From positions 1 to 64,000 of the forward strand of contig NZ_JAKXMK010000029.1 of NCBI RefSeq assembly GCF_022524485.1: a stretch of DNA of 64,000 bases. Reading direction: 5' to 3'. The stretch comes from Pseudonocardia alaniniphila (GTDB taxonomy: Bacteria > Actinomycetota > Actinomycetes > Mycobacteriales > Pseudonocardiaceae). This document shows positions 49,580-56,867 of this stretch, piece by piece. The notes below the pieces were generated by a model that ran no database searches, was not told the DNA's origin, and saw only the letters and a program-made list of their open reading frames with translations. How positions within the stretch are numbered: the first letter of the stretch is position 1; each line of letters begins with the position of its first letter. The position numbers and the translations under genes are program-made.

Positions 49580-50764
49580 GTGGCCACGCCCGTCGTCCCG
49601 AACGCGCCTCCCCCGAGCGAGGAGGGCGGGCAACGGAGTATGTTCCCCCGCGCTCTCGTCATCCTGCTCGGCATCGCCGCCGCGGTCATCGTCGCCGCGG
49701 GGGTGCAGGCCGTCGCCTGGCTGATCGGGCCGGCGTTCATGGCGCTCATCATCGTGATCGCGGTGGCGCCGGTGCAGGGCTGGCTCAAACGCCACGGTTG
49801 GCCGGGATGGGCGACGACTGTCGTGGTGATCCTGCTCGTCTACGGGATCCTGGTCGTGCTCGCCCTCGGGATCATCATCTCGGTGGCCCGGCTGGCCACG
49901 GAGGTGCCGCAGTACGCCGACAAGTTCGACGGCCTGGTGGCCTCGGCCACCGCCGAGCTGGCCAGGTGGGGTGTGGGCCCGGAGCAGCTCCACAAGGCGG
50001 CGAGCTCGCTGAACATCAGCAACCTCGCGGGAGTGCTCACGGCGCTGCTGGGAAGCGTGGCCGGACTGGCGACGAACCTGGTGTTCCTGCTGGCGCTGCT
50101 GCTGTTCCTCAGCGTCGAGTCCGGCGGGTACGGCCAGCGGCTCGCCCAGATCGAGGCGGACCGCCCGCGGATCACCGCGGCACTGGAGCACTTCGCGTGG
50201 GGCACCCGCCAGTATCTGCTGGTCACCACCGTCTTCGGGCTCATCGTCGCGGTCCTCGACACGATCGCGCTCGCGCTGCTGGGCATCCCGCTCGCGTTCA
50301 CCTGGGGCCTGCTGTCGTTCATCACCAACTACATCCCGAACATCGGGTTCGTGCTCGGCGTGATTCCGCCTGCGCTCCTGGCGCTGCTGACCGGCGGCCC
50401 GAAGCTGATGGTGATCGTCATCGTCCTCTACTGCGTGATCAACTTCGTGGTTCAGTCGATCATCCAGCCGCGATTCATCGGGGACGCCGTCGGGCTGTCG
50501 GTCACGGTGACGTTCCTGGTGCTGTTCTTCTGGGCGTGGCTGCTGGGCCCGCTCGGCGCGATCCTGGCGATCCCGCTGACCCTCCTGGCGAAGGCGCTGC
50601 TGGTGGACATCGATCCGCAGGCCAAGTGGGCCGCCGTGCTGCTGCGCGACAGCCCGACGGAACCGGACCCGCAGGCACCCCCGAAGAAGTCGCGCCGCGA
50701 GCGGCGACGTGAACGACGCCAGCCCGCGCCGGACCTGCCACCCGCGCCGCCCGCGCCGACCTGA
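49580..50764 (+). CDS. AI-2E family (PerM-type) transporter
   Basis: 394 residues, GTG 49580. TACCGT lies six bases upstream, so the transcript is leaderless and independent of cydB. Eight membrane helices of the AI-2E/PerM pattern: helices near 20-60 and 65-95, a long amphipathic helix (QYADKFDGLVASATAELARW), and the conserved late segment FITNYIPNIGFVLGVIPPAL. The C-terminus has a basic KKSRRERRRERRQ stretch. Homologues export autoinducers or ions and are often sodium-coupled. Substrate unknown here. Confidence 0.86.
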   Translation: MATPVVPNAPPPSEEGGQRSMFPRALVILLGIAAAVIVAAGVQAVAWLIGPAFMALIIVIAVAPVQGWLKRHGWPGWATTVVVILLVYGILVVLALGIIISVARLATEVPQYADKFDGLVASATAELARWGVGPEQLHKAASSLNISNLAGVLTALLGSVAGLATNLVFLLALLLFLSVESGGYGQRLAQIEADRPRITAALEHFAWGTRQYLLVTTVFGLIVAVLDTIALALLGIPLAFTWGLLSFITNYIPNIGFVLGVIPPALLALLTGGPKLMVIVIVLYCVINFVVQSIIQPRFIGDAVGLSVTVTFLVLFFWAWLLGPLGAILAIPLTLLAKALLVDIDPQAKWAAVLLRDSPTEPDPQAPPKKSRRERRRERRQPAPDLPPAPPAPT

Positions 50765-50822
50765 CCTCGTGCGATCGGAGCGGCGGCAGAGTGATGGGAG
50801 CTTGAGGTCCTGACACCCGTTG

Positions 50823-50991
50823 GGGCGGCGTGAGCGAGCTTGCGAGCGAGCGATCGGACACAGCAGCTTTGCGAACGTGACCGGCGAGCGTCAGCGAGGA
50901 GGGCGGCGTGAGCGAGCTTGCGAGCGAGCCATCGGACACAGCAGCTTTGCGAACGTGACCGGCGAGCGTCAGCGAGGAGGGCGGCGTGAGC
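50823..50991 (+). repeat. 78-bp tandem repeat carrying ribosome-binding site and start codon
   Basis: Unit 1 is 50823-50900 and unit 2 is 50901-50978, differing at one base (CGATCGG against CCATCGG). A 13-base third start (50979-50991) leads into the GAP-family gene. Each unit begins GGGCGGCGTGAGCGAGCTTG and ends GCGAGGA. GTG at 50830 and 50908 would start a 16-codon frame MSELASERSDTAALRT (Pro for Arg at residue 8 in the second copy), ending at TGA. The real gene start is the third GTG. The repeat thus duplicates the translation start region. Confidence 0.9.
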
Positions 50992-51651
50992 ACGGAGGCG
51001 CTCGTCCTCGCCCTGACCACTGTGGTCCGTCCGATGAGCGCGGCCGCCGTGGTCGCGATGCTCTCGACGGCGCACCCGCGGCGCCTGCTCGTGTCCTACA
51101 TCGCCGCAGGCCTCGCCTTCAGCCTGGCCGTCGGCACGGCGGTGGTCCTCCTCGCCCAGGGGCTCGGCCCGGCGACGGATGCGGGCGGGCGTCCCCTCAT
51201 CGACACCGCACTGGGTGCGCTGGCACTCGCCTACGCCGGAGCCGCCGCGTTCGGGTGGCTGCCCCGGCCCCGGTCCGGTAGCAGGCCGGGCTCGGAGTGG
51301 ATGCGCAAGCGTCTGCAGCACCTGTCGCCTACAGCCGCCGCGGCGGCGGGCGTGGTGACCCATCTGCCCGGGCTGGTGTACCTGGCGGCGCTGAACGCGA
51401 TCGTGGGCGATGCCACCGGAACGGTGGACGCGGTGGTGCAGGTGGTGCTCTACAACGCCATCTGGTTCAGCCTTCCGATCGCGGCGCTGGTGCTTGCGCA
51501 TTACCACCCGGAGCTGGCGAAACAGAGCCTCGCGGAGGTCGGTACCTGGATCCGGCGCCACCAACGTGTCATCACCATCGTGTTCCTCGTCGGGCTGGGC
51601 GGCTACCTGCTCGTCATCGGGGTGCTCGGCCTGGTGTATCCCCCCAACTGA
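50986..51651 (+). CDS. GAP-family (Sap-like) membrane protein
   Basis: 221 residues, GTG 50986 directly at the end of the tandem repeat (GAGGAGGGCGGC before it). Six hydrophobic helices: LVLALTTVVRPMSAAAVVAM, then ISVG-like stretches and HLPGLVYLAALNAIVGDATG, YLLVIGVLGLVYPPN at the end. The pattern matches GAP (Sap, sulfolipid-1-addressing) proteins of actinobacteria, thought to transport lipids or peptidoglycolipids. The three tandem start regions may tune its translation. It is followed by an amphi-Trp gene on the same strand. Confidence 0.8.
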   Translation: MSTEALVLALTTVVRPMSAAAVVAMLSTAHPRRLLVSYIAAGLAFSLAVGTAVVLLAQGLGPATDAGGRPLIDTALGALALAYAGAAAFGWLPRPRSGSRPGSEWMRKRLQHLSPTAAAAAGVVTHLPGLVYLAALNAIVGDATGTVDAVVQVVLYNAIWFSLPIAALVLAHYHPELAKQSLAEVGTWIRRHQRVITIVFLVGLGGYLLVIGVLGLVYPPN

Positions 51652-51743
51652 CGCTCGACCATCCGTCGCAGGCGATGCCGCCGGGCGCCGCCCGGCCGAC
51701 ACTGCGGGGTCCGGAAGCCCTCGCACGCGGAACGGAGCACCCG

Positions 51744-52394
51744 ATGTCGGACGTCGAAGTCAGCCGCACCGAGACCCTCAGCCGCCGGCAGGCAGCCAGC
51801 AGGCTCTCGGCGCTCGCCGCCGCGCTCTCCGAGGGCGCAGGCGTCGAGGTCGAGCTGGGTGCGAGCGCTCTCAAGATGCATGTCCCCGATCAGGTCAGCT
51901 ACGAGGTCGAGGTGGAGGTCGATGGCGATGAGGTGGAGCTGGAGATCGAACTCACGTGGTCGAGGGCGAAACCGGCGTCGGCTGCCAAGCCTGCAGCGAC
52001 CCCGGCCAAGTCTGCGGCGGCGGCCAAGCCGGCAGCGACCCCGGCTCGGTCTTCGGCGGCTGCCAAGCGTGCGGCGGCGAAGCGCGCGCCCGCCAGGAAG
52101 CCTGCGGCGGCTGCGGCTCGGTCTTCGGCGGCTGGCAAGCGTGCGGCGGCGAAGCGCGCACCGGCCAGGAAGCCTGCGGCGGCTGCGGCGAAGCCTCCCG
52201 CAGCGGCAAAGCCTGCGACGGCCTCGGCGAGGCCTGCGCCCGGCAGGAAGCCTGCGGCGGCTGCGGTCAAGCCTGCTGCGGCGGCGAAGCCTGTGACGGA
52301 GTCGGCGACACCCACGAAGCCCGCCCGCGGCTCGTCCGGGTCGTCCCGGGCACGCAGCACGAATAACGTCGCTACGGCTCGATCCCGCCGCTGA
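51744..52394 (+). CDS. amphi-Trp domain protein with Ala/Lys/Pro-rich histone-H1-like tail
   Basis: 216 residues from ATG 51744. The first 75 residues form an amphi-Trp domain: SRTETLSRRQAASRLSALAA, then ALSEGAGVEVELGASALKMH and VEVEVDGDEVELEIELTW. The remaining 140 residues are low-complexity with KPAAA, AKRAAAKRAPARKP and RSSAA blocks, including a 24-residue tandem repeat. This resembles H1/HU-like tails of actinobacterial DNA-binding proteins (Lsr2, HupB). The tail may bind DNA or RNA while the head binds another molecule. Fusion of the two is uncommon to my knowledge. Ends VATARSRR. Confidence 0.78.
   Translation: MSDVEVSRTETLSRRQAASRLSALAAALSEGAGVEVELGASALKMHVPDQVSYEVEVEVDGDEVELEIELTWSRAKPASAAKPAATPAKSAAAAKPAATPARSSAAAKRAAAKRAPARKPAAAAARSSAAGKRAAAKRAPARKPAAAAAKPPAAAKPATASARPAPGRKPAAAAVKPAAAAKPVTESATPTKPARGSSGSSRARSTNNVATARSRR
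52050..52193 (+). repeat. In-frame 72-bp tandem repeat in the basic tail
   Basis: Codons at 52050-52121 and 52122-52193 encode two nearly identical 24-residue units, each SSAA, then AKRAAAKRAPARKP or GKRAAAKRAPARKP, then AAAAA. They differ at a few bases. Shorter KPAAA units flank them. Copy-number change here would only lengthen or shorten the tail. Confidence 0.85.
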
Positions 52395-52582
52395 GTCGGC
52401 CTGGTCCGAGCGGTGCCTGCCTGAACCTCGCACGCAGCACCGCGGCCCTCACCCGGTGCGGACGATGCCGCTGACCGGTTCGTGGCCCACCGTGGGACCC
52501 GCGCGTCCGGTGTGGAAGCGCCCGCCCCCGAAGCCGCAGGGCGAACGGGGGTGCCCAGCGCTCGACCGAGGAGGACCCGGCG

Positions 52583-54025
52583 ATGGGTCAGGCGACCAGC
52601 GCACGAGCCCGCAAGGTCACCGACGCGGAGGGAACGACCCGCCCGACGCGGGAAGAGCGGATGGATCGGGGCCGATCCGCCCGCCGGGCCGTCCCGCGGG
52701 CAGGCCAGGCGGAGTTCACTCCTGCCCCCGACCGCCCCGACCCGCTCGGCCTGCTGGAGAAGCAGGCACAGCAGCGTGTGCAGGAGCTGCTCCCGATCCG
52801 GTACGGACGGATGGCCGCGTCCCCGTTCGCGTACTTCCGCGGGGCCGCACTGCCGATGGCGAGCGACCTCGCCGGCACGCAGAGCACCGGGCTCGTCGTC
52901 CAGTGCTGCGGCGACGCCCACATGACGAACTTCGGTGTGTTCGCCTCCCCGGAGCGACGCCTCGTCTTCGACGTCAACGACTTCGACGAGACCCTGCCCG
53001 GGCCGTGGGAGTGGGACGTCAAACGGCTCGCGACGAGCATCGAGATCGCCGGCCGTGACAACGGCTACCCGCCGAAGACGCGCCGGGAGATCGTGACCGC
53101 CACGGTGGCCGCGTATCGGCGGGCGATGCGCGAGTTCGCGGACATGACCACGCTGGAGGTCTGGTACGCCCACGCCGACATGGACAGCGTGCAGGCCCGC
53201 GTCGATGAGCATCTCGACCGCGAACGGCGCAAGCGCCTCGCCCGCAGCATGGCGAAGGCGCGGACGCGGGACAACCTCGGAGCGCTCACCCGCTACGCCG
53301 GGGTGAAGGACGGCCAGGCCGCGATCCTCGCCGACCCGCCGCTGGTCGTGCCCGTCGCCGACCTCGCAGGCGCCGGGACGGATCCGGATCAGCTGTTGAG
53401 CCAGCTGCAGGCGATGCTGATGGACTACGGGGAGTGCCTGGAACCCGAGCGGCGCGCGCTGCTGGACCAGTACCGGCTGGTGGACTTCGCCCGCAAGGTC
53501 GTCGGGGTGGGCAGCGTGGGTACCCGCGCGTTCATCGCGCTCCTGCTCGGGGACGACGACCGCGACCCGCTGTTCCTGCAGGCGAAGGAGGCGGGCCCGT
53601 CGGTGCTGGAGGAGTTCGTCGGGGCGAGCGAGTACGACCCCGGCCGTCGGGTGGTCGTCGGGCAGCGTCTCATGCAGGCGGTCGGCGACATCTTCCTCGG
53701 CTGGGTGCGCGTGCAGGGGTTCGACGGGCAGAGCCGGAGCTTCTACGTGCGCCAGCTGCGGGACTGGAAGGGCTCGGCCGACGTCGAGGTGATGGTGCCG
53801 AAGGGGATGCTCGCCTACGGCGAGCTCTGCGGGTGGACGCTGGCCAGGGCGCACGCCCGCACCGGCGACCGCGTCGCGATCGCTTCCTACCTCGGCGCCG
53901 GCACCACGTTCGAGCGTGCCATCGCGGAGTTCGCCCGCGCGTACGCCGATCAGAACGAGCTCGACCACGCGGCGCTGGTGGAGGCGATCGGCTCCGGCCG
54001 GATCGATGCCGTGGCCGGGGTGTGA
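52583..54025 (+). CDS. DUF2252 family protein
   Basis: 480 residues, ATG 52583 with GAGGAGG eight bases upstream. Conserved segments: RYGRMAASPFAYFRGAALPM, VQCCGDAHMTNFGVFASPER, VFDVNDFDETLPGPWEWDVK and RLATSIEIAGR, a pattern with similarity to kinase-like folds (GDAHxxN and DxNDF). It is predicted to be a cytoplasmic enzyme of unknown substrate. The N-terminal 45 residues are polar and probably disordered. Such genes often sit beside stress or respiration genes in actinobacteria, as here. Enzymatic activity is unproved. Confidence 0.85.
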   Translation: MGQATSARARKVTDAEGTTRPTREERMDRGRSARRAVPRAGQAEFTPAPDRPDPLGLLEKQAQQRVQELLPIRYGRMAASPFAYFRGAALPMASDLAGTQSTGLVVQCCGDAHMTNFGVFASPERRLVFDVNDFDETLPGPWEWDVKRLATSIEIAGRDNGYPPKTRREIVTATVAAYRRAMREFADMTTLEVWYAHADMDSVQARVDEHLDRERRKRLARSMAKARTRDNLGALTRYAGVKDGQAAILADPPLVVPVADLAGAGTDPDQLLSQLQAMLMDYGECLEPERRALLDQYRLVDFARKVVGVGSVGTRAFIALLLGDDDRDPLFLQAKEAGPSVLEEFVGASEYDPGRRVVVGQRLMQAVGDIFLGWVRVQGFDGQSRSFYVRQLRDWKGSADVEVMVPKGMLAYGELCGWTLARAHARTGDRVAIASYLGAGTTFERAIAEFARAYADQNELDHAALVEAIGSGRIDAVAGV

Positions 54026-54041
54026 GTGTCCGGGAACGTGG

Positions 54042-54542
54042 TCAGGCGAGTAGCGCGAGCCTCCTGACCAGCTTGCTGACCCGGTTGCGTGGGCCGATGA
54101 TGCTGACGGCGCTGCACGCGAGCTTCTCCGGCTCGGTCTCGGCGAGCTCGGAGAGGTAGTCGTCGTAGACACGGTGCGACTGCGCCGCCTCGGGCATGTC
54201 CACCACGAGCACTCCCTCGGCGGAGGCCGCTGCGGCGCGGGTGGCGGCCAGCGCGTCCGGCGTCGCGGCCAGGACCGTGCAGCCCGCCCAGGGCAGGCCG
54301 GGGTGCTCGTCGCCGGACGCGTCCGGCCCGCCGTGTGCGATCAGCCCCTCCACGGCGGCGCCGGTGGTGGCGGCGACACAGGCGACGGCGTTGGCCGCCC
54401 GCCCGGCCGAGAGCGTCTCGTCGACCACGACCACCCACTTCAACCGGGTCGAGCGCGTCGGCTCGCTGGTGACGACCTCGTCGGGCGCGTACCCGATCCG
54501 GTGACGAGCAGGCGCGGGCTCAGCTCCCACGGTGACCTCCAT
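54042..54542 (-). CDS. DUF2000 domain protein
   Basis: 166 residues, ATG 54542; the upstream frame to 54755 lacks support. RHRIGYAPDEVV opens it, then WVVVVDETLSAGRAANAVAC, GTVLAAT-like strands and VVDMPEAAQSHRVYDDYLSE. DUF2000 proteins resemble peptidyl-tRNA-hydrolase-2-like folds and are often placed beside Lrp/AsnC regulators. Here the Lrp gene is divergent, 80 bp away, with a shared dyad, so it probably controls this gene. No ribosome-binding site precedes ATG, so leaderless translation is possible. Confidence 0.8.
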   Translation of the reverse strand: MEVTVGAEPAPARHRIGYAPDEVVTSEPTRSTRLKWVVVVDETLSAGRAANAVACVAATTGAAVEGLIAHGGPDASGDEHPGLPWAGCTVLAATPDALAATRAAAASAEGVLVVDMPEAAQSHRVYDDYLSELAETEPEKLACSAVSIIGPRNRVSKLVRRLALLA

Positions 54543-54547
54543 ATATA

Positions 54548-54562
54548 CGAGAAACTCACTCG
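54548..54562. promoter_or_regulatory. Dyad CGAG-N7-CTCG between DUF2000 and Lrp genes
   Basis: CGAG at 54548-54551 and CTCG at 54559-54562 are exact reverse complements separated by seven bases in an AT-rich stretch. The 15-bp total length matches Lrp/AsnC sites. It sits next to the DUF2000 start, where the adjacent Lrp could repress or activate both genes. Confidence 0.4.
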
Positions 54563-54622
54563 ATGCTATGAACACATGCGGCAGAGGGGCAATGAATCCG
54601 TACTTAATCCGGCGAGGGGCTC

Positions 54623-55093
54623 GTGGTGGCGCATCTGGACGAACTTGATAAGGCGATACTTGCGGAGCTGCAGGCAGATGCACGGCGCACGAACCGCGAC
54701 ATCGCCGCGGCAGTCGGGGTCTCGCCGACCACGGCGCTGGACCGGACGCGAGCACTGCGCGAGCGCGGCGTGATCCGGGGCGCCATCCTCGATGTCGATC
54801 TCGGCAAGATCGGCCGGCCGGTGCAGGCCCTGATCGCGGTGCGGATCCGGCCGCCCTCGCGCCGCAACATCGACGCTTTCCGCAACTGGGTGAGCACTCT
54901 TCCCGAGACGATCGGCGTCTTCGTGGTCACCGGCGGCGAGGACTTCCTCATCCACGTGGCCGTCGCGGACAACGAGAACCTCTACGCCTTCGTGATCGAC
55001 CGGCTCACCGAGCGGCCGGAGGTCGCCGACGTGCGCACGAGTGTGGTCTACGAGCACCTGCGCAACACCACGGTCACACCGGTGACCGGCTGA
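54623..55093 (+). CDS. Lrp/AsnC-family transcriptional regulator
   Basis: 156 residues, GTG 54623. N-terminal HTH: LDELDKAILAELQADARRTN and RDIAAAVGVSPTTALDRTRAL (about 5-60). C-terminal RAM ligand domain with GRPVQALIAVRIRPPSRR, FVVTGGEDFLIHVAVAD and LYAFVIDRLTERPEV. Amino-acid or small-molecule effectors bind at the dimer interfaces of this fold. It is divergent from the DUF2000 gene and converges on the SulP gene. A DUF2000 plus Lrp pair recurs in actinobacteria. Confidence 0.9.
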   Translation: MVAHLDELDKAILAELQADARRTNRDIAAAVGVSPTTALDRTRALRERGVIRGAILDVDLGKIGRPVQALIAVRIRPPSRRNIDAFRNWVSTLPETIGVFVVTGGEDFLIHVAVADNENLYAFVIDRLTERPEVADVRTSVVYEHLRNTTVTPVTG

Positions 55094-55109
55094 GTCGCCG
55101 GTCGCACGG

Positions 55110-56858
55110 TCAGCTTCCCTGTGGTGGGCTCACCCACTCCGCCCCCGTGTCTCTCCGGAACGCCTCGACCGCGTCGTCGAGCGTCGGGAAGAAGTGCGAC
55201 GGCCCGATCGCCGGGATGAGCCCGTAGCGGTCGAGCTTGCGCCGGACCGGATCCTTCATCTCGGCGAAGACGAGGGTGGTGCCGCCGGCGTCGAGTGTGC
55301 CGTCGAGGTCGCGAAGCATGTCGGCGGCGGTGACGTCGACGTCGGTGATCGGCTCCGCGGCGACGATGATCCATTTCGGATGTGGGTCCGACCGGGCGAT
55401 CCCGGTCAGCTGCTCGCGGAACGTGCGTGCGTTCGCGAAGAAGACCGGAGCGTCGAAGCGGAAGATGCGGCATCCCGTGAGTTGCTCGGCATGCGGATAG
55501 CTACTGATGTCGTGGTATCCCGCGATTCCCGGAACGCGGCCGAGGGTCGCCTGGTAGGGCCACCATGCTCGGCGGAACACGTTGCCGATCGAGAGGGCGA
55601 CGGCCACCAGGATGCCGAGGAGCACACCGAATGCCACGACGCCGGCGAAGGCCGCGATCGACAGGTAGAACTCGGTTCGCCGGAGACGGAAGAGGCGGAG
55701 CGTGCCCGGGATGTCGGAGAGCGAGAGGGACGCGGCGATCACCACGGCAGCGAGCGTCGGCTGGGGCAGGTTGCGGAGCAGTCCGGGAGCGAGCAGCAGG
55801 ATCAGCGTGATCGCGCCCGCCCCGACCAACCCGGTGACCTGTGTCTTGGCGCCCGCCTGTTCCGCCACCGCCGTGCGTGACCCGCTGGTGCTCACCGGGA
55901 ACCCCTGGAACAGCCCGGCGGCGATGTTGGCGACCCCGATCCCGGTCATCTCCCGGTTCCCGTCGACCGTCCGGCCGGCACGGGCAGCGAACGCGGTGGA
56001 GGTCGAGATCGTGTCGGCGAGCGACACGAGCGCGATCCCGAAGGCGCCACCCACGAGCAGTGCGATGTCGGAAAGCGCGACGTGCGGCACCGTGAGTGGC
56101 GGGAAGCCCTGGGGGAGCACGCCCACGAGTGCCACTCCGCGTGCGGCCAGCCCGAACACTCCTGCCGCGGTGATCGACAGCACCACCACGACCAGTACAC
56201 CGGGGATCCGCGGAGCCACGCGCTGCAGTACCAGGATCAGGATCAGCCCGCCTGCGCCGATCGCCAGGGCGGCCGGCACCATCTCACCACCCGACACACC
56301 GCCCACGAATGCCGCGATCTCCCCGAGGAAACTCTCGGCGTCCACCGAGAATCCGAAGATCTTGGGAAGCTGGCCGACCAGGATCGTCAGGGCCAGGCCG
56401 TTCATGTAGCCGATCATCGTGGGCTTCGAGATCAGGTCCGCGACGAACCCGAGCTTCCCGATTCCCGCGAGCACCGTGATGGTCCCGGTCATGAGCGCGA
56501 GCGCAGAGGCGAGCGCGACCGCGCGTGCCGGGTCCCCGTTCGCTCCGACCAGGGGCAGCACCGTGGCCGCGATCATGGGGCCGAGCGCGGAGTCGGGCCC
56601 CAGCACCAGAATCCGCGACGGTCCGAACAGCGCATATCCGAGAAGGCACAGGATCGACGTGTACAGACCGGTGATCGCGGGCAGGCCGGCGAGTTCCGCG
56701 TAGGCCATTCCCTGGGGAACCAGGAGAGCGGTCAGGACCAGGCCTGCCACCACGTCCTTCGGCAGCCAGCGCGCCTCGTAGGAGAACAGCGTCGCGAGCC
56801 CCGGGGCGAACGTCGACCCGAGCCTGCCGGCCATCCTGCGACTCGTCACCGGCTGCAC
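55110..56858 (-). CDS. SulP-family anion permease with STAS domain
   Basis: 582 residues from GTG 56858 (ATG 56834 is an alternative with a closer purine-rich site). The membrane part has 10-14 helices with the SulP motif PQGMAYAELAGLPAITGLYTS and DTISTSTAFAARAGRTVDGN. The C-terminal STAS domain (about 440-570) has TDVDVTAADMLRDLDGTLDA. Substrates of the family are sulfate, bicarbonate, chloride or oxalate. It lies ten bases after the P-type ATPase gene in the same direction, so ion exchange and pumping may be linked. Selectivity not readable. Confidence 0.86.
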   Translation of the reverse strand: MQPVTSRRMAGRLGSTFAPGLATLFSYEARWLPKDVVAGLVLTALLVPQGMAYAELAGLPAITGLYTSILCLLGYALFGPSRILVLGPDSALGPMIAATVLPLVGANGDPARAVALASALALMTGTITVLAGIGKLGFVADLISKPTMIGYMNGLALTILVGQLPKIFGFSVDAESFLGEIAAFVGGVSGGEMVPAALAIGAGGLILILVLQRVAPRIPGVLVVVVLSITAAGVFGLAARGVALVGVLPQGFPPLTVPHVALSDIALLVGGAFGIALVSLADTISTSTAFAARAGRTVDGNREMTGIGVANIAAGLFQGFPVSTSGSRTAVAEQAGAKTQVTGLVGAGAITLILLLAPGLLRNLPQPTLAAVVIAASLSLSDIPGTLRLFRLRRTEFYLSIAAFAGVVAFGVLLGILVAVALSIGNVFRRAWWPYQATLGRVPGIAGYHDISSYPHAEQLTGCRIFRFDAPVFFANARTFREQLTGIARSDPHPKWIIVAAEPITDVDVTAADMLRDLDGTLDAGGTTLVFAEMKDPVRRKLDRYGLIPAIGPSHFFPTLDDAVEAFRRDTGAEWVSPPQGS

Positions 56859-56867
56859 GGCAGCCGG

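Noticed and set aside
50823..50978. Possible CRISPR array
   Set aside because: Only two near-identical units, directly adjacent with no spacers and no cas genes nearby. It is a tandem duplication.
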